A DNA stretch of 64,000 nt from Stenopsyche tienmushanensis. Its lineage: Eukaryota; Arthropoda; Insecta; Trichoptera; Stenopsychidae. Numbering within the stretch: the first letter of the stretch is position 1; every line of letters begins with the position of its first letter. Of the stretch, positions 35,501-45,239 are shown piece after piece. The stretch lies in assembly GCA_008973525.1 (NCBI GenBank), contig WACJ01000515.1, positions 186,001-250,000 of the forward strand, in the 5' to 3' direction. Position numbers and translations under genes: made by a program. The notes below the pieces were generated by a model that was given only the letters and a program-made list of their open reading frames with translations, had not been told where the DNA came from and did not search any database.

Positions 35501-38194
35501 GGGTTGTTATCGCTGACTGAGTTGTATCTCTATAACAATATGATTAATTCCGTGTCAGATAACGCTTTTTCACATTTGACAAAACTTGCTCTTTTATGGC
35601 TACATAATAACACAGTAAATACAATAACAAATAAAACATTTGGTGGGTTGTTATCGCTGACTGAGTTGTATCTCTATAACAATGTGATTAGTTCCGTGGC
35701 GGATAACGCATTTTTACATTTGACAAAACTTAGTAATTTAAGGCTTTATAATAACAAAATAAATACGATAACAAGTAAAACATTTAGTGGGTTGGAATCG
35801 TTGACTGAGTTGCGGCTTTATAATAATATGATCAGTACCGTGTCGGATAATGCGTTTTCACATTTGACAAAACTCACTCTTTTATGGCTACATTATAACA
35901 AAATAAATACAATAACAAGTAAAACATTCAGTGGGTTGGAATCGTTGACCGAGTTGTATCTCTATAATAATGTGATCAGTTCCATATCGGATAACGCGTT
36001 TTCACATTTGACAAAACTTAGTAATTTAAGGCTACATAATAACCAAATAAATACAATAACCAGTAAAACATTCAGTGGGTTGGAATCGCTGACTCACTTA
36101 GATCTCTCCTCCAATTTGATAGAATCTCTGCCTGGGTATGCTTTTATACATTCTCAAAAACTTATTGAAATTAAACTTAACTCGAACAATATTCATACAA
36201 TTTCACCTAGGGCTTTTGATGGTTTGCTATATCTTAACACATTAAATCTTAATTCAAATCAATTGAATTCCCTTCCTTTGAGTTTCTTGATGAATTTGAC
36301 GTCACTTATTAATTTATATCTCGAATCGAACAAGTTTATGGCAATTCCATCAAACTCGTTTGCGTCTTTGAAAAATCTTCGGAAGCTAAATTTACACCAA
36401 AATCTACTGACACGTTTTAACGAGAAGGTTTTCGCTAATCTCACATCACTCTATTTGCTTAATATATCGTCGAATTCTTTAAGAAATCTTCCTGTTAATA
36501 TATTCAGTCCCCTATCCTCTCTTGGAATTCTCGATTTGAGCAGAAATATCCTAATGAATTTGCATTCGAATGTTTTTTCCAATCTCAAGTTGTTGAAAGA
36601 GCTTCATTTAGACTACAACCAAATAGAAACATTAGACGTCGAGTTAGGCAACATTTCGATGTTGACATCGCTGAATGTCAATAATAACAATATAATGAAT
36701 TTGAGTGAATTTGCTTTTAACCGTCTTAGGAGTTTGACTAAATTAAATCTGTCATACAACAAATTGAAACGATTGCCGAATAGACTTTTCAGCGACAACA
36801 TTTCGCTTAGAGATCTTATGCTCCATTTTAATTTGATCGAAAATCTCTCCGTGGATCAATTTCGAAGCAACATCAATCTCAGGACTTTGGATCTTCAACA
36901 CAACAAGTTGCAAGAGATCGAAGAGAAAACATTTGCATACTTGGATCTCCTCATTGAGGTTTCTTTGAATGATAACCGCTTGAACTCCATTCCGACAGAT
37001 TTGTTATCAAATAATGTCGCACTGAAGACTGTCGACCTGTCGCGAAATCGCTTGACTAATATTTCATCTAGTTTGCTCTCAAAAACTAAGCAATTAGGAG
37101 TAATTTGTCTGAACAACAATGAACTCTCAAGTCTGCCTGATATTTTTTTCAGTAGTACGGGGGAAGCATCTAAAGTTGATCTAAGTAATAATAAGCTGAC
37201 CGACTTGGAAAATTCGATCTTCTTTGGTTTGATTAACATTACATTTATTAAACTGAGCAGAAATGAATTACACATGTTGCATGTAGATTTGTTTTCGCAA
37301 TGCGAGCGCTTAAAAGAAATTTATCTCGACAATAATAATATTTCGTCCATATCTTCCGATATCTTCAAAAATAACGAAGAGATAACTCTGATCGATTTGT
37401 CAAAAAATCGTTTAAAGACACTACCTGACAATATTTTTAGGAGCCTAAAGAAACTCCAAGATATAAATTTGTCTCACAATCAACTCACGTTTTTAGAAAA
37501 GACGATTTTTGCTAATAACGCCAATGCGACGAAACTCGATATCAGTTTTAATAAGTTCAATTATATTACTAAAAATTTTCCATTTCCTTTAAATATCACA
37601 CATTTAAATGCTTCAAACAACAAGATTCAATGGATTAATTCCCTAAGCATTCGGAAACTAACCAACTTGGAATTTGTAGATTTCAGTAAAAACCGCGTGG
37701 TTGAAATCTTTGATCAGTTTCTCTATAATAAAAATATGAGAAGCATCAATCTGGCCGACAATTCAATTAAGGAATTTGATTATGAGATCATAGAAAATCT
37801 TCAACAGTTGTCTCAATTGATTTTGAACGGTAATCAGCTCTCATATATTTCTTCCAAGTTCAGCTCTCACAAGTCGTTGGCAGACTTATCGATACATTGC
37901 AACAATTTGACGACATTGTCTGCCGACTTCTTGAAAAGAAGAAGTAGCACTTTTCTAACCGTAACTCTTCATGGCAATCCATGGATTTGCAACTGCGTTA
38001 AAGATATACCATTTAATACGTTTCTTAAAAACATCCGTCTTCATTCGATAAGTCACGATGGAATGCATCCAATGTGCCTAATTGATGAAGACGACGAACT
38101 TTCCGATTGCAACGCACATTTGACACCAACTCTGCTTAAAAAATGGACTTATGCTGGAGAATTTGATCCATTTTTATGTAAAACAAAGACGTGA
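32567..38194 (+). CDS. giant secreted leucine-rich-repeat protein, single exon
   Basis: The frame is 1875 residues. It has a signal peptide (MKSIRCMLLLFTYIRLISGQ), a Cys-containing N-terminal cap (about residues 25-110) and then LRRs of the 24-residue LxxLxxLxLxxNxI type. Residues 156-1163 are 21 perfect-length units of 48 residues (two LRRs each, consensus ITSKTFSGLESLTELYLYNN). From 1164 to about 1800 the LRRs are diverged. A C-terminal cap (NPWICNCVKDI ... MCLIDEDDELSDC) closes it. There is no membrane segment or GPI-type tail, so it is probably extracellular. AATAAA lies at 38244-38249. It resembles insect Chaoptin/Toll-ectodomain-like LRR proteins in design only; the ligand and role are unknown. 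The uninterrupted frame across more than 5.6 kb argues for function. Confidence 0.9.
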   Translation: MKSIRCMLLLFTYIRLISGQSHFSCWVEFACLPYNGSLPCIDSKSADISDKNLSNYRITYDSIPTLSFLNKINSDVKIEISQVEKLTIFVDTIQNQLKPEDDSNCIRWAPDYIFRNFINLNFLSIKSNKITEVTDGTLRGLKSLIWLDHNKKINAITSKTFGGLESLTELHLLNNVITSISDNAFSNLTKLTSLRLHDNKINTITSKTFARLESVTKLYLYNNVISSVSDNAFSHLTKLTFLWLHNNTINKITTKTFDGLESLTELYLYNNVISSMSDNAFSHLTKLSNLRLHNNQINTITSKTFSGLESLTELYLLNNVITSISDYAFLHLIKLTNLKLHYNQINTITSKTFSGLESLTELFLYNNVISSMSDNAFSHLTKLTLLWLHNNTINTITNKTFNGLESLNELYIYNNVISSVSDSAFSHLTKLSNLRLYNNKINTIKNKTFSGLESLTELRLYNNIISTVSDNAFSHLTKLTLLWLHYNKINTITSKTFKGLESLNELYLYNNMISSVSDSAFSHLTKLTLLWLNNNTINTITNKTFDGLESLTEMYIYNNVISSVSDNAFSYLTKLKNLRLHNNNIHTITSKTFSGLESLIDLYLLNNVISSVSDNAFSHLTKLSILKLHYNTINTITSETFSGLESLTELFLYNNVISSMSDNAFSHLTKLTLLWLHNNTINKITTKTFGGLESLTELYLYNNVISSMSDNAFSHLTKLSNLRLHNNKINTITSKTFSGLESLTELYLLNNVITSISDYAFSHLTKLSNLRLHYNKMNTITSKTFSGLESLTELYLYNNVISFVSDKAFSHLKKLTNLRLHYNTIDTITSEMFSGLESLTELYLYNNVIISVSDNAFSHLTKLTRLWLNNNLINMVTSKTFGGLESLTELYLYNNAISSVSDNAFLNLTKLGHLRLHNNNIHTITSKTFDGLESLIELYLLNNVISSVSDNAFLHLTKLSNLRLHYNKMNTITSKTFSGLLSLTELYLYNNMINSVSDNAFSHLTKLALLWLHNNTVNTITNKTFGGLLSLTELYLYNNVISSVADNAFLHLTKLSNLRLYNNKINTITSKTFSGLESLTELRLYNNMISTVSDNAFSHLTKLTLLWLHYNKINTITSKTFSGLESLTELYLYNNVISSISDNAFSHLTKLSNLRLHNNQINTITSKTFSGLESLTHLDLSSNLIESLPGYAFIHSQKLIEIKLNSNNIHTISPRAFDGLLYLNTLNLNSNQLNSLPLSFLMNLTSLINLYLESNKFMAIPSNSFASLKNLRKLNLHQNLLTRFNEKVFANLTSLYLLNISSNSLRNLPVNIFSPLSSLGILDLSRNILMNLHSNVFSNLKLLKELHLDYNQIETLDVELGNISMLTSLNVNNNNIMNLSEFAFNRLRSLTKLNLSYNKLKRLPNRLFSDNISLRDLMLHFNLIENLSVDQFRSNINLRTLDLQHNKLQEIEEKTFAYLDLLIEVSLNDNRLNSIPTDLLSNNVALKTVDLSRNRLTNISSSLLSKTKQLGVICLNNNELSSLPDIFFSSTGEASKVDLSNNKLTDLENSIFFGLINITFIKLSRNELHMLHVDLFSQCERLKEIYLDNNNISSISSDIFKNNEEITLIDLSKNRLKTLPDNIFRSLKKLQDINLSHNQLTFLEKTIFANNANATKLDISFNKFNYITKNFPFPLNITHLNASNNKIQWINSLSIRKLTNLEFVDFSKNRVVEIFDQFLYNKNMRSINLADNSIKEFDYEIIENLQQLSQLILNGNQLSYISSKFSSHKSLADLSIHCNNLTTLSADFLKRRSSTFLTVTLHGNPWICNCVKDIPFNTFLKNIRLHSISHDGMHPMCLIDEDDELSDCNAHLTPTLLKKWTYAGEFDPFLCKTKT
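33032..36055 (+). repeat. in-frame 144-bp tandem array, 21 units
   Basis: Each unit begins ATAACAAGTAAAACATTC-like sequence and is exactly 144 bp; 21 units fill 3024 bp with no indels. Units differ mainly by substitutions. Blocks of units repeat at different offsets, indicating unequal exchange. Confidence 0.95.
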
Positions 38195-39059
38195 ATTCGA
38201 CCTAACTGAAATAGTCCACCTAATTTTTACCTTTGATTGTTTTAATAAAATGCAAGCCGACGTGTCAAGTCAACGAATTAGTTTGTAAATCCCTCAAGGA
38301 TGCCAAATTGCTTAAACTGTTTTGAAGATATACTAACATTTTTCATAATTTGTCGGCTTGATAAAACATTTGTAAGCACTTTTGTAAAAAGGATTTTATT
38401 ATCAGAAAGTTCTTTTCCTTATTTTTTATAAGCTATCTTAACAAAATTGTTGTTAAATGATTATGTAACGTAAATGTAATTGTATTGAATTTATAAATAC
38501 TGTGTAAATATATTATTTCGTGAACAATTGCATTTGTATTTTTTATTTCGATTAATTTCATTAAGAATAAGACCAAGATGGATATGTTTATAATTAATTG
38601 AATGTACCATTGTTAGTTTATAAGTTGCTCAAATATTCTATTTAAGTCCATCGTTTAATCCTCTACTCCACCAGCCATTCTCCCTTTTTCTTCCCTATTC
38701 AGTCGACTCTGGATCCCGATGGAATACGTAACGATGTCCCTCTATTCTAACTGGTATAGTTATACGCGACGATCTTGTCAGTATACAATAATGCATCATC
38801 CGATTTCCTGACAGTCGAACCCATCCAGTTCTCATGATCCTTCCATTCAGGCGGCTCTTTCCAGGCTTCCACTCAGCTGTTCCTCGGTTCTTCGCTTTCG
38901 GCAAGCTTTGCGAAAATGGATTCTGAAATAAAAATGGTAGAGCCATTATAAAAACGGTTGCAGGACGGCGTGCAGTGTCTATTGTTTGTATTTTTTTTTT
39001 TGATTCAGTTTAGCAGGGCGGTTATTTTGGCCACATAATATTGAATACACCATTCGAAT
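38195..39059. other. intergenic with a possible minus-strand exon
   Basis: The reverse-strand frame 38946-38695 contains an acceptor-like TTTATTTCAG at about 38917 followed by 74 codons (NPFSQSLPKAKNRGTAEWKP...HRDPESTE) and is more GC-rich than its flanks. No domain was recognised and no partner exon is certain. Confidence 0.3.
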
Positions 39060-39180
39060 TGAAACGCGTGGATTTCCAATGCGAGCATCAACAAAGTACA
39101 GAGACACAGGGTATGCGTGCATACTTCTTACATGGATAGCTATATGTGGGCTGCTCACGCCCAAATCATTTATTACCAGA
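39060..39180 (+). repeat. interspersed repeat, copy 1
   Basis: This is an inverted match to 48215-48345: shared GTATGCGTGCAT, GTGGGCTGCTCAC and GAATTGAAACG motifs. The family is unclassified. Confidence 0.6.
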
Positions 39181-40349
39181 CGCTACGTACTGCACGGAAA
39201 AATGTTGTGTATTCAACAGCACAGAAGACTAATCATGCACACAAAACAAACGTCCACGTGGACAACTAAGTACATGAAAAAATTGCAGACAGTGTGATAC
39301 TCGGTATAAGATGAAAAATGAAAATTCAATGGTAAGAAACTGATGATTTATTTAAAATAAAAAAAGTACAAATGACGCCTGAATGGAAGCACAGTTGCTT
39401 GTAAATTTTGATCGTGCCTTTATATATCATAATAATTTTGATGAAAATTTACAGCTGGTTGTTATAGACTGCGTGAGAATTGTTTTGTATGTACTTTCCA
39501 TTGACACATTCAAATAAATATGCTCTTTACTGCTTCCAGAACCCTGTTGTTGAAGGGTGCGATCTAGGACCTGCCTGGCGATTAAAATTTCAGAATCTTT
39601 TTTACCTTGGATATAAATGATGATCCTAAAAATATAAATATTTCTTTTATAAAAATATGTTCGATACAAAAAAACATTAAAAAATGGCAATATTTGTCCG
39701 ATGTTGTAAACGCGTTTACATATTTGATCTTGTTATGATCGCAGGTTGTGACCTCAGGGCCAATGCCTCCCTAAATATACATCTAATAAGTCTATATATT
39801 ACTAAAAAATGACAGGGGCTTCAAACGTAAACTATCGTAAATCGTAAACTAAATACAATTGACTTGATAAGCTTAGTTAAGCTTAAATAATCGGAATTTC
39901 ATATGGTGTACCAAATACATATCATGGTAACGCGCCGTTGGAGTTTTACCATGGTAAGGGAAAAGTTAATGTGAACTACTTATAAACAAACAAAAAAATA
40001 GTTTTGTAGCCTTTTTCCGCGTTTTTATAGCATTTCCAACGCTCCAATAATTACAAAAATAAATTGAAATGATGTTTTATAGATTCGCGGAATTTGAGGT
40101 CCTGCTGATTTTTGGCCAACAAAAAAAATATATTTGGACTATAATCATCATTATTGGAAACATTTCCCATAGTGGACTACTATTGGCAATTGGAGGAGAT
40201 GTATTTGATCGAAAATCTGATTCTTCAGTGCTGCTATAAACCCTGAAGGTTCGTAATGCATTTAACCGAACCAAAAAAAATTTCATCAGAATCAGAATTC
40301 AATATTAACGGCGGTTACTGTTTTTAAAAAATACTATGACAGAAAGTGT
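39181..40349. other. intergenic, one unassigned reverse frame
   Basis: The reverse-strand frame 39690-39427 has an acceptor-like ATTTTTAG then GKKDSEILIARQVLDRTLQQ. It could be an exon, but nothing identifies it. Confidence 0.3.
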
Positions 40350-40630
40350 CTAGTCGCTACGTTTTTTCTGTGATCGTACAGATCTCAGAAAATGCCGCAA
40401 AAAGCACCACAAGGTTTGTATGTCCAATTGGTCCGCTTTTCGGTCTGTTGATATGACGAATGAGCGTCTCGCGATTGGCCCAATGTTTAAGCGATAACGA
40501 ATTAATATATATTATAGAGTCAATCAGTGTTGGTTCATGTAAAGTAGAATGGTCGAGTAAAATAAAAACCATGCACAACTCTCGACTGGGTCGGTATTCT
40601 GCGTTTTGCGCCCCAAACCCAGTTGCGTAT
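40350..40630 (+). repeat. BC repeat family copy
   Basis: Same order of motifs as the inverted copy at 16795-17285, including TGATCGTACAGATC, AATGTTTAAGCGATAACGAA, GTAAAGTAGAATGG and TTTTGCGCCCCAAA. Confidence 0.7.
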
Positions 40631-41794
40631 ATATTTTCATATATTTCACATATTCATTATATGATTTTTTGCTTTCATCGCTGTCAAAATATCCAAATGC
40701 CAGATCAAAAATTAGTTTCGCTCGGATATTAATGCTACTCATTGGAAATAAATATCGAAAGGCAATTGAAGGGTACAGTGACATTGTCAATTCTAATTAA
40801 TAGTGAGTAGGGGTATAAATAATAGCTGAAATATACACTCAATGTCGTCTTCACAGACTGACGGCGTGGGTCGACGGATCGGGGATGGGGGTGAATGTTT
40901 TACATCGCGACATCCCCTAACTATATTTAAATGACGCCAGAGGAACGTCGGTGGTACAACAGGACTCAATCGTGTCATCCCGATTTCAGACGTTGTTTTT
41001 AACGCGTTCTAAGACGTCAATTCCATCATATCTCATTTCCTTAACATTAACGTTAGAGTTATCTGGAATAAGGAGGTAGGTGGACGAATGGAGGTAATCC
41101 ATGGTGACGGGTGTCCGCGATGGCGTTAAAGCTGGCGAGCAACTATTTCTTTAAAAACATGTTTTCGCCATAACTTTGCTTAAAAGCTTAAAGCGAAACC
41201 GTGCTCGGATAATATGCCCTGACAGCCACGTTCAGAATCTAGTCGCTCGGAAAAAATCATTATCAGAATAATTTAATCTCGAGTCAATTATGATTTAGTG
41301 TGGAGTGGCTAACCGAGCTAGACGTCTAAGTGTCTATGGTAAGAAGCAAATATATCATTCATCGAAATTGTGGATATGATATTTCAGACATCCACACATG
41401 CATGAAATAACGCGGAGAAGTTAACAAGGAGGATGATTTTAATTACATATTAACACTAGGTTTACCGGATCAATCGCGCTTTTAGGCAAACGATCACTTG
41501 TGAGACATCTTTTCAATACTAAATAATGTTTTTGTTATTAAAAACATTTTATAGGGAAGCTTTGAAAGTGAAACCGATGACGGAGTAGCTGACAAAAGTA
41601 ATATTGTGAGCATAAACGTGTGGTCACCTTACTGCAGTAATTGGCATGCTAGTAAACCATACACAAGAAACCACGCTCGTGGAATCCGCCCATTAGGGCA
41701 TTAGGCCTTTTGAAGTGCCTCGCCTTGCTTTCTACAAGTGTTGAAAACATATTAAAAGAACATCTGGGGAATAAGGCGAATGTAGTAAAATCTC
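40631..41794. other. intergenic, nothing recognised
   Basis: No gene or element identified. Confidence 0.45.
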
Positions 41795-42335
41795 GTCGCA
41801 ATCCTAACGGTCAGCTTGTTTGGTCCCGCGTGTTTGTCGGCCATTTTGTTTAGTCACAGTAAATTCTTCCGACGGGGAGGTCGTCCCTCCCGCCACCTCT
41901 TGTCCGTGTGCGATTCGCGTTTTTTCACTTTGCAGAACAATACCACCACGAATATTCTTTTTTGGTTATGTGGACCCTATCTTGACGTGGCTTTTTTACT
42001 ACACCTCAGAAAGAGCTGGCGGCGGAGGCTTATGAAGCTGACACACAAAAGCTGCCCCGACTACAGAAATACGCGACAGCGATTATGTTGGAAAATAGTT
42101 TTATAGATTTTTGAATTATTCTGTGAATTTCGATCCTATAAAATATGTAAGTGGAATGCCCTGATTTGTCCATTATACATTACCATGTGCTTTTTTGATG
42201 CATTTGAAGCTTTGGCGAGTATCCTGGAGATTCACTGTCGTTCAATCACTGTCCCAAATCTTTTCCTGCTGTTATATAAAATTATGCGATTTAAAAATGG
42301 GGTTTTATTATTACAATTGTTTGGTCTTCTAACAA
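41795..42335 (+). repeat. repeat D, derived from a mariner-like element
   Basis: It matches 47040-47735 in order (CCGACGGGGAGGTCGTC, ATGGACCCTATC-type, GATGCATTTGAAGCTTTGGC, GGTTTTATTATTACA). The 47 kb copy retains mariner HTH coding sequence, so this is probably a deletion derivative. Confidence 0.6.
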
Positions 42336-42734
42336 ATCGTGCCACATCCACTTATCTAGCTTTTTAGTCTTTCCCAACTCACAAGCAGGAAAAAACGGAA
42401 ATCTCTCGTCGATGTCATCCCGTTGAAAATCATAGAAAACAATAGAAATAGCAATAATGACTCCATATTTAAGAAGACGAAATAAAATCCGAATCTTCAT
42501 GTGATACTGCGTTTATTAAAATTAAAATTAAATCAAAATTTCGAAAAGATTTTGAATTATTATTTCAATCATCTTTCTTCAATAATGAGCATTTCATACA
42601 TATAAAATATCGAATACATAAAAATACATATTAAATATCAAATTATTTCATACGTATCCTGCGCTACTAAACGACGAGCTCATCCTTTCATTCATACATG
42701 TAATTTTATATATAATTGTTCGTCTGCGAACTAC
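42336..42734. other. upstream region of ILP2
   Basis: AT-rich. The segment from about 42705 onward is duplicated at 50940, so the ILP2 core promoter is included in the duplication. Confidence 0.45.
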
Positions 42735-42741
42735 TATAAAA
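42735..42741 (+). promoter_or_regulatory. TATA box of ILP2
   Basis: CTACTATAAAATTGGA lies before a short inferred 5'UTR exon that ends at a donor (ACAGA|GTGAGC near 42805). The intron ends in TTTTAG directly before the ATG. The same motifs occur at ILP4. Confidence 0.6.
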
Positions 42742-42876
42742 TTGGATCAAGTTTCGTGGAATCCTTAATTTCACTCGAGTCTTCGATCCTTGCTTACCAC
42801 CTACAGAGTGAGCTCCCCCGTATTAAATTGTCGAATTGATTTTTATATTATAACGGATTTAATTCATAATTTTTAG

Positions 42877-43505
42877 ATGAATTTGCTTTGGCTGCTTGGA
42901 TTGGCATGTTTATCGACGGAAGCGGTCGGTTCGCATTTATTTGAACAATTTAAGCGCGATCATAATCGACGACTTTGTGGAAACTATTTAGCCAAAGCGT
43001 TGAGCTTAGCGTGCAATGGCGCATACAGAGAGTGGCCCCCTTATGCGAACAAAAGAAGTTTACAACGTAAGTAAAATTTTATATTTAATTTAATGTGTAT
43101 TTTTATTATTACGACAAATTGATTTGACGGCCGTAAACTTGGGCGGTTAGATTTGGAATCTTTGCTCCACTCGATTTTATGTTTCATGTTGGCAACCCTG
43201 TTTGGATTTAAATGTGTCAAACATATGACATGTTATTTGCACGTAATACAATACGATCCAACTTAACGACGATAACGAAATTAAATAGCAAATTATTTAT
43301 GACTTTTTTTGTAGTAGCAGTCACAGATTTGAGCCAAGATTATTATTACGAACAGCCCTTTGAAGAAGCGAGCTGGCCTGTCTTGTCTCGAGAGACGGCA
43401 GCAGCTCTGTCACAGAAGGGACGCTACAGAAGGGGTGTTGTCGATGAGTGTTGCAAGAAAATATGTTCTACGGAGGAGTTACGCAGTTATTGCGCCGCTG
43501 ATTAA
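42877..43505 (+). CDS. insulin-like peptide precursor ILP2 (intact, two coding exons)
   Basis: Exon 1 (42877-43066) encodes the signal peptide MNLLWLLGLACLSTEAVGS, the B chain RRLCGNYLAKALSLACNGAY and a KR site; donor GTAAGT, phase 1. Exon 2 (43315-43505) encodes the C peptide with EEASWPVLSRE, a YRR site and the A chain GVVDECCKKICSTEELRSYC plus AAD. The total is 126 residues. The six cysteines have canonical spacing (B chain C-x11-C; A chain CC-x3-C-x8-C). The exon 2 acceptor region GTAGTAGCAG offers alternatives three bases apart, all in frame. AATAAA lies at 43591. The product is a secreted hormone with B and A chains released by dibasic cleavage; the receptor is inferred from the family. 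Confidence 0.92.
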
Positions 43506-44235
43506 AATCCAGTGTTGTTATTAAACTTATCGTGATTTTCTTTGTTTAAAAATGATTTAACACATGTTTATTTAGATATGAATTTATTGCAATAAAACAC
43601 ATTTTTTAAAGTATGATTTGTTTGTCTATTTATTTCAATCTGATGTTGCTTGTAGGATAGCTTTAAACATATATTTCTTTACGACCTTGTCTGCTCTCAT
43701 AAATGCATATAAGACTTTTATTACCATAGCCATTTTTATTACCCACCATCGACGTCACATTAAAACAATTTCCTAAGAGTAAAAAAAAATATTATATTAT
43801 ACACTAATTAGTTTAATGCATTAACGATGTAAAGAAGTTTATAAAGTTTGACGTTTATGAAAGAACTTGAATCGTTTCGCTTAGGACTAAGCAATTTTTT
43901 TAATGGCCATGATCTATTGAAATGATAAATCCAATTTAATCAATCTTTTTACAATAAATATTATATTATTCAAAAAGTATACATGTAAAAAAATATTATT
44001 TACAATTTAATAATATTGAAATATTTTAATCACATTTTTACTCACGGATGTTTAATTTATCAGTATTCCCCTTTTTTAAACAAACAAATATAAAATGAAC
44101 ATAATTTTATATCTTCGTAAAAATACGAATATAAAAAATACGTATATTAATCAGTAAACGCTTTGAAAACCGTAAGCTTTTGCATTCATCTATATGCATT
44201 TTCCTATGTGTATTTAAGATTTTCAAATATATGAC
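43506..44235. other. spacer between ILP2 and ILP3
   Basis: AT-rich. Most of it (up to about 44025), together with ILP2 exon 2, is what is missing from the duplicate block upstream of ILP5. Confidence 0.55.
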
Positions 44236-44243
44236 TATATAAT
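44236..44243 (+). promoter_or_regulatory. TATA box of ILP3
   Basis: TATATAAT is followed by GGTCTTGGGAAAGCG and a likely 5'UTR exon ending CTTAAAG|GTATTT. The intron ends in TTTTTCAG directly before the ATG. It is conserved at ILP5. Confidence 0.6.
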
Positions 44244-44417
44244 AGGGTTTGGTCTTGGGAAAGCGTTACTTTTCGTCAGCCACTCGAAGATTGCACATCG
44301 TCTTAAAGGTATTTCGATCGTTTTACAAAAAATGCATTTTAGTAATTCAAAATCAACACATGTTAGAAAGGGGGAACAATCTCTATTAAATATTAAATAT
44401 TGGGTTTTATTTTTCAG

Positions 44418-44867
44418 ATGAACATATTTTGGTCAATCACCCTGATGTGCATTGTTTTCGGACAGATACAATCACATCCACAATCATCGAGCAATGAACG
44501 TCCACAAAGGTTTTGCAGCAACAATTTATACGAAAAAATGAAGAAAGTCTGCAACAGCAAATATTATGATCCATTTTCTAAAAAGAGTTTTCCGATATGT
44601 GAGTTGCGTGTTATTTAATTTTTTGAATTAGTTTTGCTAAAATTTAAATATTTTCGTATAATTCTAGTCGACGATGGAATGGGCGACGAATTCCAATATG
44701 GAAAATTTGACGATGACTTTAAATGGCCGTTCTTGACAAAGGAAGCTGCGAACTCTTTTCTAGCTTATGGATTGTCTCATCCGAATAGGGAAAAGCGAGG
44801 AATTGTCGATGAATGCTGCAAAAAGGGATGCACTTTAGGTGAAATGATAAGTTACTGTGAAAATTGA
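44418..44867 (+). CDS. insulin-like peptide precursor ILP3 (intact, divergent B chain)
   Basis: Exons 44418-44598 and 44668-44867 join in phase 1 (donor GTGAGT, acceptor TTCTAG) to 126 residues. The signal peptide is MNIFWSITLMCIVFGQIQS. The B chain is QRFCSNNLYEKMKKVCNSKY, where Ser replaces the usual Gly after the first Cys. The acidic C peptide holds DDDFKWPFLTKEAA, then the site EKR and the A chain GIVDECCKKGCTLGEMISYC. Cysteine spacing is normal. AATAAA lies at 44967. It is more diverged from ILP1 and ILP2 than they are from each other, suggesting a separate hormone lineage. Confidence 0.92.
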
Positions 44868-45239
44868 AAATCTTTCTCTTTTCATATTTTACAATTGTCG
44901 AAACACATGCTCTGAAGCGTCTGAAGAAAATTTTATACAAACTATTAAGGAATATGCATATTATCAAATAAAATGTATACTTTGGATTGTAAAATTAGCA
45001 TATAGTCATTTTTATTGGGATGTTAAAAGAATGTAATTACTAAGCGAATAAAAAATATTAAAACATGCCGATAATTACTTTAATAACACATCCTTCTTTT
45101 ATTTTTGTTTGATATATATATATATATATATATAAATTTTTTTTTTGATCTTTTTGTTGAATTGTTGAAGTAATGTGAGCAATTCGATTAAGAAAATGAT
45201 CTTTGATGACTTGAAATGGAAACGGTTTAATTTGTACAA

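Noticed and set aside
33032..36055. CRISPR-like regular array
   Set aside because: The repeats are contiguous, have no unique spacers and form one open reading frame.
36259..37275. Three antisense ORFs within the LRR gene (36259-36444, 36613-36801, 36895-37275)
   Set aside because: They are complements of the leucine-rich coding frame and have no independent features.
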